The notes under the pieces: model-generated | What the model was told of the DNA's origin: nothing | Databases searched by the model: none | What the model saw: the letters and a program-made list of their open reading frames with translations, nothing else | Translations under genes and position numbers: made by a program | In this document: piece after piece, positions 42,401 through 54,900 of the stretch | Layout: every line of letters begins with the position of its first letter | Numbering within the stretch: position 1 is the first letter of the stretch | Source of the DNA: Meandrina meandrites | Taxonomy: Eukaryota > Cnidaria > Anthozoa > Scleractinia > Meandrinidae | Length of the DNA: 64,000 nucleotides | Direction: 5' to 3' | Assembly (NCBI GenBank): GCA_963693305.1 | Contig: OY855903.1 | Location: 51,793,150-51,857,149 of the forward strand

Positions 42401-45400
42401 TCTCTTCAGTTTGACATTGCCTTAAAGATAATTTGAGCGAAACGTTTATTAAAAACTTCTAAAGATCGAATTGGAAGAATGCGCAGTTAACCCCCTTTGA
42501 ACAACAGTCTAGGGTTTTGTCTCAGCATACATTTAATAACATGAAACAACTTTTAGAGCATAATAAACAGAACCACATGAAAGTACTGCTCAATAGCTTT
42601 CATTTGAATGGTCACACACTAGGGTTTCATCCACACACTTAAAAGTTAAAGCCACTTTGCACAGCATAATAAACAGTACCACATGAAAGTACTGCTTAGT
42701 AGCTTTCATTTGACTGGTCACACAAGGGTTTATCTGGAGACTTCAAAGTAAGAACCACATTTTTGCTTAATAATATTTACTTCTTTACTTTTTAACATAT
42801 ACTTTTTTGCTTTCACGTTTAAATTTTCTTTTTTTGTTGTGTCCCCAATTAGCAGCAATGCTAAATACCCCAAGACACGTTTAATAAAGTGTTTTTTTTT
42901 GTTGGTGTTGTTGTTGTTTGTACATACCGTGATTGCCTCTGTGTTACCGGACTGTTTCCATAGCAACCTGACATGCTCATTAAGAAGGCCTCTTCCGACA
43001 CTTTGACGAAAGCCGATGAGCCCTGTCATATACACCGGGAAGGACCCGTTCGGCAAAATGTGCATCTACAAAGCATGATGAAAAAAATCGTTGTCGCTTG
43101 ATCTGCCAGACTCAACGACATTGAAGTTCCAATGCATGTTTGCATAAAGAAGAGGAACTAGAAATTTAGACTGCAAAAGGACAGGCACTAGCCTGAGAAT
43201 ACAAGGTTGTAAAAAAACGCTTCTAAAGCGCATTAAATCAGTTAATTTGTTCGAATCTGTCATTAGATGTGATGTGAGATTCACACATACAGAAGTGACG
43301 AAATGCACGATGTCGCCACCTTATTAGTGACAGCAAGAAAGTTCCACAATCCGCAAGTGAAAAAGCTTCGCCCCGAGTGTTATAATTTAGCCTGGTTGAC
43401 GTTTTTTGCGCTTCGCGTTAGTTTCAGCTAGGAGAGACAAAAGGTCTGTAATAGAGAAAGAGATTTTGTCAATCAAGACGCATAGTAAACCAGCAATATA
43501 CGAAATTCACGGGGAGCGGTTAAGATATTTTTTAAGTTGAAAGAAGGATGACTCCATGTTCAATGTTCTTGTGCAAGGTCACCCACAGTGATGCTACTCA
43601 GCACTGAAAACAATCACGTGACTGTTACCTCACTAACTGCAGAATCCGTCAAAATCCAGGCGTGGTTCTCGGTCAGTCCCAGTCTCCACGCTTTCTCCAG
43701 TACTGTTGTAGCTTGTTGAGCATCGCACTTTAAAACAATCACCCTTGCTCCGCTATGTTTTATTCTGTTCAATTTCGATTCAAGATATGGGTCTACATAT
43801 TCGTCGGGGTGTTCAGTGGATGGTATGTTAAAATATTCTGTGGTGGTAAAGGTGATGCCGTTTTCCTTGAGGCTTTCTACAAAGTCTTGAATGCCTTCCC
43901 TTGCTATAAAATAGAATCAATGAATTGTAAATGGGTGAGAATTGAGGATGGAACTGCGCTTCAGGTGAGAATGGGTTTACAATGGGAAATTTTAAAACAT
44001 ACAGCTGGTGTAATCCCGGTTTGAAAAAACGACAAGTAAGGCCGACAAGCAACCAGCCATTTCTATGCGTATTGACGGACTTTTCATCGTCATGATGATT
44101 GTGGTGGTAGTAGTGTAAGTGGTAGTGCTGGCGGTGATGGTGGTTCTTGTGGTGGTGTAGATGATAGTGGTGGTGGTGGTGGTAGTATTCCATTCTCACT
44201 CATTAATATGCCCCTAATTGTATTGCGTGGATAAGTTATGGGAAAAGATTGTGGCCGAGGCAATGAGCAGCTGGATGCGAAAGCACTGTGACTGTGAACA
44301 CGTCGCCGAAGGGGAGGTGGGAGGGTCGAAAATGTCTCCAGACTTCCCGGTTTGCGTATCTCTTGCGAAATGTGCCGAATCAAAGCAAAGGGATATTTAA
44401 ATAAGGAGATATTGCACGTGGTAATTAAGCATTACATCACACAACTATCATCAATAAACAGGGTTATGTAATCCACGCATTGAGGAATATCACGCCCTAG
44501 TAATGAATGAGAATAGTGGTTGTGGTTATGGTGGTGATGGTAGTGGTGGTGGTTGTGGTTATGGTTATGGTGGTGATGGTAGTGGGGGTGGTGTGGTGCC
44601 TGGTAGTGGTGGTGGTGTGATGGTAGTGGTGGTGGTTGTAGTGGTAGTGGTTGTGGTTATGGTGGTGGTGGTGGTGGTGGTGTGGTGCCTGGTAGTGGTG
44701 GTGGTGGTGGTGGTGATGACAAACGCACACATGGCAAAACCTGGGTCGTTACTTCCGGGATCAGTATTAACAATCGTAAATTTTAAATGACAAATGAAAG
44801 CAAGGGACCGCGGACGAAAATGCTGCTGGTGTACGTAGGAGCTACTGACAGCTCTAATCCGATATGATCCGATATGCTGTACATTTTCACTGTTTTCACA
44901 TGGTTTTGTCCATGTTTGCAGTGTTGTTTTCACATGGCTTTGTCCATGTTTTCAGTGTACGGATAGTTCTGGCTATCCTCACTTCCCTTATCGCGACAAC
45001 GACATGATATTTCGAATTCTTGACCTATTGAGTAATAGTCACGCGGCTGTTGTCAATGGGCGGGCTTTCGAATTTGAGCCCTCTCGGCTTGCCATTACCA
45101 GCGAGCACTTTATAGACAACTGTCTTCACGCTAGTTGTTCTATTCTGTGCGGCATACACTCTGCTGACGAGACCCAATCAGGTCGAAACAGCTGTCCAGA
45201 GTTTGCATTTTTGGCTTTCAGTTTGGACTCTATCATGTCGTTGTCCCGTTAAGGCTTTTCATTTCTACGTAGTGTCAGCCTTGCAGTTTATTGTCTTTGT
45301 AAATTTTAACGCTATTTTCATACTTTCGGAACTGTACAGTAGTTAAGTTCCTAACCTGACTTGTCATAAGAAGCAATCACAGCTACTTTCTTCCATCCAA

Positions 45401-47665
45401 AGTGTTTTATGAACGCCACGATACCTCTAAGCTGCGGTAAGTCAGCGGGGCTCATGCGCAAGACGTATTCGTTGTTGCAAGGGTTGGTGTATAGGCTGAG
45501 ACCGCTGACCTTGATGGCGATTTGAGGGACATCAAGTTGCACGCATAGTCTCTGTATTGCTTCAAAAGCAAGTAAACTTTGAGGACCTACAATAGCTACG
45601 GCTCCCTTCTGAACCAAACCGATTGCTGCACAAAGCAAAGATAATACACAAAATAAGAGATAGCTACACAATAGGGTATAGCCCTCATTTTGTCACACAA
45701 CAGCTTCGCAATTGCGTGACGGTGAGAGGGCCAGAACGTGACTGGAGTTGGAGTTTACAAAAAAAAAAGATACATTGAAAAGTTTCATTTTCTGATGCCT
45801 TGAGATGTAGCCTGCGAGCAGGCTACATCGGGGGCCGCGCGCGAGAGAGCCAGTTCGCAGGCTATTTAATTAAGATGCAGGCTATTTAACTGAGTCTCAG
45901 TGTCAGCATACAAATTCTCCTTACTGGTCTCCATACATTTCTTATAGTTCTAGTTAGGAGAATATAAATACCGTAACCTCCTAGACGCTTTTCCCTGAAA
46001 TCACCAATCAATGATTAGTTCCTTTGATTTTAAGACGCTATCTGTAGTGGACCTTACGGGAGGGAAGGCTCCGCACGAGATGGGTAGCTTTTACTAAAGA
46101 CTGTAGGAATTTCACGAGTTTGAATATACAATAGAGTAGGGAAAATTGTCATTTAGCTGCGAAAGGGGCCTTTTAAAATATGCTGAACAGATGATTCATC
46201 TAATTATAGGGGTGGTGAATGGTCCTTCAAAAAATGCGCGTCTCGCAAAAATTAAGCCAAATTCCAGGGGTCTCGTCGTCTCGTATTTTTATGGAGGGCC
46301 TTCTCGGAGTCTCGATTTCTTTTTCAATGCTAAGGAAGTCTCGGGCTCGCAGAAAATGTATCAGTCTCGCCGTCTCGCAAAGTCTCGCATTTACCATTCG
46401 ACACCCCTAATTATTTAAGGGTTAATTAAATGAAACGTTTAGAAAAGGTATGCAGTATTTCTCCTTAATTAAGGTATGTGAAAGAGGTACACTTTTCTAT
46501 GATCGAAGGATCGAATATGAAAGGGTTTCTTTCGCTGCAAAAAAGGTAAATAAAAGAGTCAGGGTTTCCTCCTCAAGGCGGAACCTCCCGTATGAAATTG
46601 TTTTGAGTGCCCCCACCCCAGTGGAGGCTCCCTAACCGTCGTATGATATTTTTAGAAGAAGGTGGATCCGAATTATGCTGACCACAGTTGGAGGCAAACG
46701 GTCGAATACACACAAATCAATTTAGGAAAATTGTGAATCAGTTCAGTACTATAGATGCCTATAGATATTTTCTTTCCGACAAACAGAAACACTTCTATTT
46801 AACGACCATGCAAGTTCGAAGAAGACAGCTTGTCAAGCTTTCAAAAATGGCTTCCTATTTATAGAATGACATTCTTTGACTCAACCAACCGTGGCTAGAA
46901 TTTTAACGAGCATTTAGCGTTGCAAAAAAGATTTACATGTAACACAGACTAAACATATCAAAGTGCAAGTGAATGGGGTGATTTGACACTGCTTATATTT
47001 TTCGACATTTTTAAAACGCGAAGTTGCTTACACAATTGGCAGAGTAACGAGAATATCAAAGCGAAGTTTGCTGTTTATTGTTTCAAAAAATTGGATAACG
47101 TAAACAGTTAGTGTAGCCTCGTCACTATTTCTGCATCTGTATAGGAATCAACGTTCTTACATTGCAATGACTTTTTTATAGTCTATAGAATCTGAACAAG
47201 CCAATAAATGTTGTTCTTTTCAGGTCGATCGACGTGATAAATGGAGTTCAACTTTGTGTGCAAATACACAGATTTTGCAAGAATTGGAATGTTTTCCCAC
47301 GCATAATACCTTTCTCCATGTTTGTAAAGTCGTCGTCGGATTCGGCTGTTTCCACTAACCCATTTAACTTAGCACCTCTAACCAAACTAGAATCAGTGTT
47401 TACAGAATGCACGGCCAACTTGAAAGCCTCCACCTCCAGCGACTTTGTTCCGGGTGAAAAAATGCCACCTCAAATGTAACAAATGTAAGTTAGTCAAACT
47501 TTAGAAGGCGCCTCGCTACAAATGTGTGTTTATATTGAATGATTGTACTTTTGGAACGTTTTCTCGACTCTTACCTATAAAGACAGAATTTTTCACAGCT
47601 TCACCAGTTGTAAGACACACTGTCGGCCAAAGTAATAGAAAAATGGTGACATCACCCAATGACAT
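36421..47665 (-). CDS. Ionotropic glutamate receptor (iGluR), 15 coding exons, 935 aa
   Basis: Ligand-gated cation channel of the plasma membrane. Coding exons: 47665-47575, 47468-47310, 45625-45356, 43903-43629, 43065-42928, 42274-42101, 41817-41713, 41238-41104, 40660-40457, 40315-40046, 39487-39165, 38397-38230, 37688-37516, 36944-36799, 36597-36421. Phases agree and 2808 nt is in frame. Order: signal peptide (1-20), amino-terminal domain (31 to about 430), S1 (about 450-555), TM1 (565-590), pore loop (625-636), TM3 with TYTANLAAYLT (664-674), S2, TM4 (about 838-862) and a basic cytoplasmic tail. The S1 motif PITINPAREKV keeps the ligand-binding Arg532. Differences from AMPA/kainate receptors: Gly634 at the Q/R site, Ala497 for the usual Tyr, Gln703 for Ser, and Asp750 where AMPA receptors have Glu. 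Overall it is non-NMDA in layout, but the subtype and ligand are unresolved. Confidence 0.93.
37815..38150 (+). repeat. About 110-bp tandem repeat, 3 units
   Basis: Units contain CTAACTTTTGAGTNTGTGGATG, AAACCCTAGTGTGTG, CATTCAAATGAAAG and GAACAGTACTTTCATGTGGTACTG. The third unit is diverged. It lies in the iGluR intron before the exon ending at 38230. I recognise this as a high-copy coral repeat. Two inverted units occur at 42535-42755. Confidence 0.85.
39598..39790 (+). mobile_element. Copy of the TTTTCA-end MITE family, 3' truncated
   Basis: GGCGGTTTCGAGTGTCGAA, TTGTGATTGGTTAAAATTG, CTCAACCAATCAG and GGCTTTCCCGCGCTT match the other family members. In an iGluR intron. Confidence 0.65.
41380..41692 (+). 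pseudogene. 3' end of a non-LTR retrotransposon, antisense in an iGluR intron
   Basis: The frame WNSLPEELRNCSSIVCFKNQ continues to a stop after LLSKWLND, the typical C-terminus of jockey/CR1-type LINE polymerases. A 3' UTR follows with CAATAAA near the end and a terminal (TTCTA)n tract of five units. It is truncated at the 5' side. Confidence 0.75.
42535..42755 (-). repeat. About 110-bp repeat, 2 units, inverted relative to 37815
   Basis: CACATGAAAGTACTGCT, AGCTTTCATTTGA and GGTCACACACTAGGGTTTCATC are the reverse complement of the 37815 units. In the iGluR intron between exons 5 and 6. Confidence 0.85.
44093..44190 (+). repeat. (GGT)n-like microsatellite
   Basis: Imperfect GTGGTGGTAGTG triplet repeat in the iGluR intron between exons 3 and 4. 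The opposite strand gives spurious His-rich ORFs. Confidence 0.85.
44512..44725 (+). repeat. Long (GGT)n-like microsatellite
   Basis: About 210 bp of GGTGGTGGTTATGGTGGTGA-type repeat, with the phrase GGTGTGGTGCCTGGTAGTGG occurring twice. Same intron as 44093-44190. All ORFs over it are repeat artefacts (His/Thr- or Gly/Val-rich). Confidence 0.9.
45808..45868. repeat. Short palindrome TAGCCTGC..GCAGGCTA
   Basis: TAGCCTGCGAGCAGGCTACATC is self-complementary and its arm recurs as GCAGGCTATTTAA twice downstream. Probably a MITE end. In an iGluR intron. Confidence 0.6.
46209..46409. mobile_element. hAT-like MITE (about 200 bp), TAGGGGTG ends
   Basis: TAGGGGTGGTGAATGGT and ACCATTCGACACCCCTAA are imperfect inverted ends; the inside repeats the word GTCTCG at least nine times. 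In the iGluR intron 2. Confidence 0.6.
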
Positions 47666-48427
47666 TTCGAAGCGACGACTGCGAGTATGTGGCCGCAGCG
47701 AACGATGTCTTAAGCGATTAATTATGCTATTCTTGGTTTTTGTTTGGTTTTGAATAAACCAATGTTTTGTTTCGCAGCTTCGTCCTTTGAACTGAGCAAA
47801 CATTTGTCTTTAGTCTACATGCAAACTATATGAAATTTCTTTAATATACTATGCAAAACTTTGATAGCTAGCTCACACTGCAAAGCTCTTTCTGGTTGGA
47901 GAGCTCATGTATTGTCTATGTTGACTTAAAAAGAGAGCAAAATGGATCACTAGTTATTTTCACAATTTACATTTAACTATAAATATCGGACTCGATCCCG
48001 AGTCCAATTCATGCCTTGACATGCAGCAGCTAGACTGTTTGTATTAGCTTATTTCCATCGTTGCCAAGGCAATCATGTAAAAAAAAAACAGTGTCGATGG
48101 TAGAGAAAATTAATTTTTTCTTCGATTTTCAGAGTACGAATTCGTGTGTTTAATGTGTGTACCTCTATTTGTTCCATCGTTTTTGTTTAGACCACAGGGC
48201 ACCCACACAAATGGAGCGACTGTTGATGTTTCAAAATTATAAAGGAATGTATGGAAAAACCGTAGCGTTTCTATTAGGATGAACTATAGCGAGTAATATT
48301 CACATTTATGTTCAATATAAACGTTAAGTTACCTCAATAGTTGTGCCTTGTCGTCCTTGTAGCTCAAAACGGCGTATTTTAGCGTTTTGGGTTTTTTTTT
48401 TTTGCAATGCTGTCTACTGTACAGTAA
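47666..48427. other. 5' flank of the iGluR gene
   Basis: No exon or clear core promoter was identified. The region is AT-rich with a poly-A tract at about 48079. The iGluR transcript start must lie here or further upstream if a non-coding exon exists. Confidence 0.4.
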
Positions 48428-48460
48428 AAAGGTCAGCCTTTCTGTTTTTCAGTTGCTTGT
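48428..48460 (+). repeat. Short repeat shared with the Penelope-like tail at 23334
   Basis: AAGGTCAGCCTTTCTGTTTTTCAG followed by TTGCTTGTA matches 23331-23358 (TCGCTTGTA) almost exactly, so another fragment of the same retroelement may begin here. The downstream 250 bp has an open minus-strand frame without known domains. Confidence 0.55.
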
Positions 48461-48839
48461 ATCCGTACATTTTGCTGATCAGATCCACCCGGATCTGGCT
48501 CCTTTTTTTGTCCGTTGAACGCTTCTTAAATTTAAAGTTTTAATCTCTTCGTAAGCGGCCACTTTTCCCCTGCTGAATTTGCCAGACCAAAATTTGGTTG
48601 TCATCATGGCACTGTAAGGGTCTGTCAGCAATGTGTCTTGGAACGTTCTTTCATAAGTTCTTGTTTGTCGAGAAGAACTTGTGCATGAAGCCAGGGAGTT
48701 AACAAAAAAAAACAAGCATCAAACAAAGGCCTCTAGTTCCCTACCATCTCCAAATGGCTCTACTTTTTCGCACCAAATAAAGTCAATCAGAAGAGGCACG
48801 TATAACTATGGTAACCGACCAGTAACGCTTCATAATTAA

Positions 48840-48965
48840 GCGTGTACGTTGAAGGAGCGTAGCGTGCACTTCTCTTGGAGTACGCACTAAAGAGGAATTT
48901 AAGCGAGCGCCGAAGGCGCGAGCTGCTATCGGGATCTGGAGGCATGCGTCCCCAGGAAATTTTTA
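48840..48965 (+). repeat. Dispersed repeat with GAGCGCCGAAGGCGCGAGC hairpin
   Basis: GCGAGCGCCGAAGGCGCGAGC is followed by ATCTGGAGGCATGCGTCCCC and AGGAAATTTT, a block I recognise as frequent in coral genomes. It marks the last obvious repeat before the long gene-free region. Confidence 0.55.
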
Positions 48966-48969
48966 TTTT

Positions 48970-51900
48970 TAGGGAAATGCCATTTTCCACTAATCCTTGG
49001 GGACAGTTTCATAAATCAAAACATGGTAACGTTTGTTAAATGTCAAACTTTGAGGCAGCTATATTACCGGTAGGTTAATAAGAGAGACTAATAAGCAGTG
49101 TTTTCCAGCATTTACAAGCAAAGGGCAAGTCGTCTCCCCTTCAGACGGGCGATTTACAAAACCATATTGTTAATGTCGACATCCTTTTGCTAATGAATGT
49201 GGAGAATCGCCACGGAGGACAACAACCTCGCCGCAATCATAGTCAGGCTGCGAAAAGGGGATTTTAACCTCTTCATGTGCTCAGCAGCGAAGTCGACACT
49301 GGATACGCGAGCAGAGTGAACAGGGCCACAAATATTATTGTCGTAGCAATGACTGGGTTTAAAACGTCCGTATTGAACTGAATAGGGTTTTTCATATTCG
49401 CACAGCTTTCATTCTTTATTTCATATATAAATGATATCATAAAATCGCAGCAACGTTGTGACGGTGAATCGACAATTCATCCTCCGCGAACGTGGTTCAC
49501 AATCGACAATATTTCACAATCTTACAGATCACTTGCGCGAACTGATTTTAGAAGTTAGAAGATCATCCAGATTTAGTTATTGATAACAAGACGGTCACCC
49601 TAATTTATTTATTTGATCCCAGCTATACAGGTTAGCGTGACTTTCTTCGCAACACGTGCGCTGGGAGCAGGCGGAAGTCAGGTCGCAAAAACAAAATCCT
49701 GTGTCCCAGAAAAACATGGAAAATCCGGAACAGGCCAAGCGGTCTCGTCCGGCGTTATGTCGACTAAATAAAGCGCTTACAGCATGTGTCAGACTTCTTC
49801 ACAAGCTACATAAGCCAGCTGCAAAATGAGGGTTCCTTCCTTCCTTGTGTCATCGCATTTCGACTTCGCTTGACACGATCTCAAGCGCACGCGATCGATT
49901 ACTGTTCGGTCACGGATTGTCACCCCATGAGTATAGCTCTTATCACGTCCGCTAACTGTTACGTAACTGTTGCCACACGACGAAACTTCAATAGTATCTT
50001 TAATTTGGTTCAGAAAATGATTTTACCTGCCGGCAGATTTTAACGGCTTGAAAGATTTTGTGAAGCGGTTTGAGGTTTCCATGAGATCGCCTTTTCATCT
50101 GATTAAATTTGTCAGTTACAGCATAATCTTCACGCGATAAAGAAGCTGTTAATTACAGGTAAAATTGTGTGGAGGGTTATTTGCTTTGAAAATAGCGTCG
50201 CCTCCGCGCACAGATTAAAATTTTTTCTTCCGGCAAACTTCTAACGTTAAACACTGACTAGAAATCTCATGCCTTGATGACCGGTATGTTTCATATTAAG
50301 ACACTTATGCTCAATCTGTTATAACATTGCCCACGCTTGAAAAACAACACATTGTGAAGAAGTAGGCACCAGAGGGCAATACGCCAATTATGGGAAAATA
50401 TTTTACGAATTTTCTAATCAAAAAGCTTGTACGTGCGTGTTACTTGAGTACCTGTTTACTTCACATTCTTAAATTCTTACGTGTTAATTATTTTCCCCAT
50501 TCTTGTTGAATCGCGGCCAAGATATCTGTTTGTGTACCCCGATCGCAAGTTTTCGCCACGTGGAATATATTTGATCCACTATTAGGCGTGTCAGGTTAAA
50601 AAAAAAACGTGACTCAATGTTTAGTTACTGTCGTTACGGATGAGCTAGGAAAGAGTTACAGAAAAGCCGATAGATTAAAACATTTTGAGTCCCTAATAAA
50701 ATGAAATAGTTAAAAGTTTCTTCCGGATTGACACCAACAAAATTATGGACACCGTGCAATAATTTTGACAATACATCAGTGGTATTCACGCCCACGGGTT
50801 AGGAGATAATTGTTATCTTGAAATCAAGTGAAACAGGAACTTGTATTAAAACCGGAACGGAAATATGACATGGAAGCTATGAACACCACGTGGAGCTTTT
50901 AGGCGCATGAAAAGATGCGAAAAAATACTCGTTTAGGATGATATCCCGGGTTAAGAAAGCTATTTGAAAGGGGGAGGTCTTTTCACGCCCTCACTCAGAA
51001 AGTATGATCACCAAAAATGGCGATACATATGTTGGCGTTCGCAATACAACGAGCCTGAGCATTTTAGCCAGATTTAGAAATCAAACACGAGTCTTCTTCA
51101 TTTAGAATGACAATTACAGAAACCTGATCTGTTTGGCTAAACAACTTTTGATTTAATCCACTGTTTCTTGCATGAAGACTCGCAGCAGTTTTTGTTGATA
51201 CGAATTCTTCTTCAGTTTTTGCTCACCATCAATTTCTTAGTTTAGTTTCGTCCGTGGGATCATTTGTAAAATGAACATTCAAAGAGTGGTGATATTTTCA
51301 TCCTCAAGATATTTTAAATCTACCTTCACTGGTTTGCATTTGATGCTTTTGTCAATAAGTTCTTAAATTTGGTAATAAAAAATAAAATCAACGCATATGT
51401 CACGAGCAGCAATGTCACGATGTTTTAGACATTTTTCTGATTACTTCGAAATTGAAGGAAACCTCAAAGTGACAGTTTTTTTTTTACAAAGAAAAACACC
51501 AGCAGAAAATAAATACATGAAAATAACCAAGGGTGATTTCGATTGACGAAGATTACGACCGATTACGACCAACAAACTTGAAAAAAATTACCAGTTTTAT
51601 CAAGAAACGTTGTCGCGACGTAACTCCTTTAAATTACTCTAAAACAAGCACTGTCTCGAAATTGAAAGGCTAGGCGGTCCACGTGCACCCAGACGACTTC
51701 TAGCCGTCCCTTTTGCCAAAATGGGTTTCCGTAAAATTCGCAGCGTGGGTTTAAAAAAATCCGTGTTATCGCAAATTTCATGTATCAAATAAAGGAAAAT
51801 TAAAAGCAAATGAGGGCACGAGGGCACGTGTTCTGTGCGTGTTCCGCCCAAACCATTACATGATCCCCAGCAAAGTGAAACAAGGAATTTCATACTTATA

Positions 51901-54900
51901 GAAGAAATTAAATCTGATTATCTCTGTATTTCATTGTGTTGGAAATAATTATTATTCCACTATTGCGCCATTTTACCATATTAGGGCAAAAGAACGCGCA
52001 AAATATGCTACGTTATTACACTGTAGAACAGGGCAAAAATATATATCAAAGCTATTTATGTTGGCTTGTTTGACGCAGGGTGATAAACCTTGGAATGCAA
52101 TTATTCCGCTTTCGAAACTGAAAATCGAGCAATCAAAATGGTGACTTTCCAAGAAACGAGAATGCGGAAAAATAACTCAACCGCAATTAAATTCCCCTCT
52201 CTGATTTAACACGGAAAAATGACACCGATAAGCTGAATTGTTTGTTGACGTTATTTTTAAAAAAGTTATATTTAATATAAATAACTTCAAAAATCCCTTT
52301 GAAATACACATGAAATATATTTCCCGCATTTAATATCACGGCGGAATACTAGGTAGGTTCCTTCGCTCTTGCGATTTGTCGAAAATATTAAATTCACGAG
52401 TCTCAAATAATCACTTTCTAAAAATAATCGTTCTGAAATATTTGTCTGTAAGAGGAACGAAGCTGAGGTCAACAGAATCAAGTGACTGTTATTTAAAAAA
52501 TGGTGTGTTTTTTTTTTTCTCAAGTCACGCACCGTAAATAAGTTAGAAACATCGCCAAAATAACAATGAATGAGTTAATATCATGGAAAAGGCAGAGCTG
52601 TAGGATATTGCAAAGGTTAACACAATATATATGACCTTGAAGAGTTAAAAGTGCAAAATTCACGAAAATAAAACACCTGAAGTTAAATCTCGACTGGATT
52701 TAGGAACAGAGCATATGCTATTTCTGAAAGAATTCTTCTTATACGGAAAGTATTAAGAATACTCGTTGGTTTTTAAATAAATAGACTATCAAAATTTAGT
52801 TCTTGTTTTGGGAATGGTCCTCTAATCATTGCGGGCGTAAACTTGTCGCCGCTGGAAGACCTACGTAAACTTGTTCAGGGTTCTCATTACCACAAGATTT
52901 GCCTAGAAAGCGATACTCGTCTTCTCGGCAAGAATGAAACCTCCGCAGCTTAACTTCAAAGGCGTTTTTCGAGGGTTCATAACGTGCAAAGTTAAGGAAT
53001 CAAACGAAAGGCACGTACGTCCACTATTGATCGAGGAGCATTTCCGAGAGTTTGAGTGCCGGCTAATATTCCTTGCGTGGTAAATTCTGTTCTATGGTTT
53101 CCCTTGGCTTCGTTTGATAACACAGCATTTTAATGTCTCCGTCGAAACGTTCCCCAGCATTGTGAGAAAACAGACGAATGTTCTACAAAGCTGAAGAATT
53201 CGCCTACTGTCGCTGGAAAACCAGACTGTCGAATAAAAATTCATCGAGTAAGTTTCAGTACAAAGGAAGACACTAATACTATGATCTCCAGCTCATGGCG
53301 AAAATATGGTTTCAGATGAAAGCTACACTCAATGCAATTATCGGCTGTTGAGATTCGAGCTGTTCTTTTTTTAGACTTTGTTGAATATATCTTTTACTTG
53401 AAATCCTTTAAGACAATTGTGGCTAATACTGAACGTTTCCTAGGTGCGATTTTCAAAGCCACGCCCAGGTGTCTGTTCTCAAAACGACTGAAAACCTAGC
53501 CATCGCAGATAAATAATATAAAGTTCAGTTTTATACACCCTGAAATAAAATCAAGCCAGTTATTGGCCTATTTAAGCCCTTTAGAGGGCTCAAAATAAAA
53601 ATCTTGACAATCAAATTGACTCAAGACGCTAGAAGCAATATTTTGCTAGCGAGGCTCATATCAGCCAATAACGGTAGAACGATAGCTTTAAGCAGTCAGC
53701 TTTACAACGACGAATAACTGACCGCTAACGGTCGTTGTTTTGAACACGCTTCCGTGCTTTAATTTTTACTATTTCCCATCTTGTGGAACGTTATATATCT
53801 GACTATCGTTGTTTTTAACGGTGCGAGCGCAATTTTGTTTCAGTAATTTGTCGCGCCGCCAGCCGTTTTCGGATAATCGTACCTGTGCTTCCATGATCTT
53901 CAATGCATGGGCGTGGCAGCAGATTTCGTGTCGCGCGCCTTGTTTTTAGCGTTTTCTTTTTAGCTGTCGTCGAGTCGCCCGTGCGCGGTTTTTTCTTCAA
54001 CCCCGCTGGCGACGTAATAGTGTTTTTTTAATTTAATTTTTAAAACGTCGCGTCGTACGTTCAGGCAGATAAACAGTTTCGCTAGCCTCTTTCCTTCAAT
54101 TTGTGGCTTACACTGATTTATGAAGTAATATTAATTTTTATGGCTTCACTGCCGTTCAAACGGCGAATTTCAACTGCAGTTGTACGTATAAGGGGACGCG
54201 CGGAATTTAATTTTCTGCACTAGGTATATGCAAGCAGATATCGCTCCCTTCCTGTTCCACCGGAAGAACTTGAAGAAGACCACTGCCCATGCTGCCTGCA
54301 GCTTATTCAAATAGAGTGAATAGACTCTTCTCGTGTTTAATGGCAAGTTAAGTTCCCTTTGCTCCTTTACCAACAGTTTCCCAATTTGCACTGAAATTCA
54401 TTTGATAATAACATGACTTTTGGTTGGCGTTGTTATGACAGTATCCAACTGTTTATACCGTACTAATTTATCTCCATAAGGGGAGATGCAGAATTTCATT
54501 TTCGGTACACTGTTTAGAATGTGCATGCGTGCCAAGCCGGGCATCTCTTACTTACTTCCTGTGTCACCGGAAGGAAGAAGGAGATGCTAATGAACACGGC
54601 TGTGCTATTCAAAAGCTGCTAATGACCATTATATAAAGTTTGTGAAGAAAAACAGTCCATTGCCGCCTAAGAGGCTCTCAAAGTCCTGCTTCAAGTGACA
54701 AAACACTGGGACACGCAATTTGTTGAAAAAAGTAGCCTAATTGACCTACACCTCGGTTACACCGCTTGACAAATATTTCAGATAAACCCTGAAAGGCATT
54801 TTCGTACTTCTGGTACGAGGGTATTTATCTTGACCCCTCTCTGCTTACAAATTTTTTTATCAACTCTTATCCTTTCATGATACTCCCAGCGTTATATCAC

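Noticed and set aside
44497..44933. His/Thr-rich and Gly/Val-rich ORFs
   Set aside because: They are translations of the GGT microsatellite.
48479..48715. 78-codon minus-strand ORF
   Set aside because: No domain and it begins at a possible retroelement fragment; not supported as a gene.
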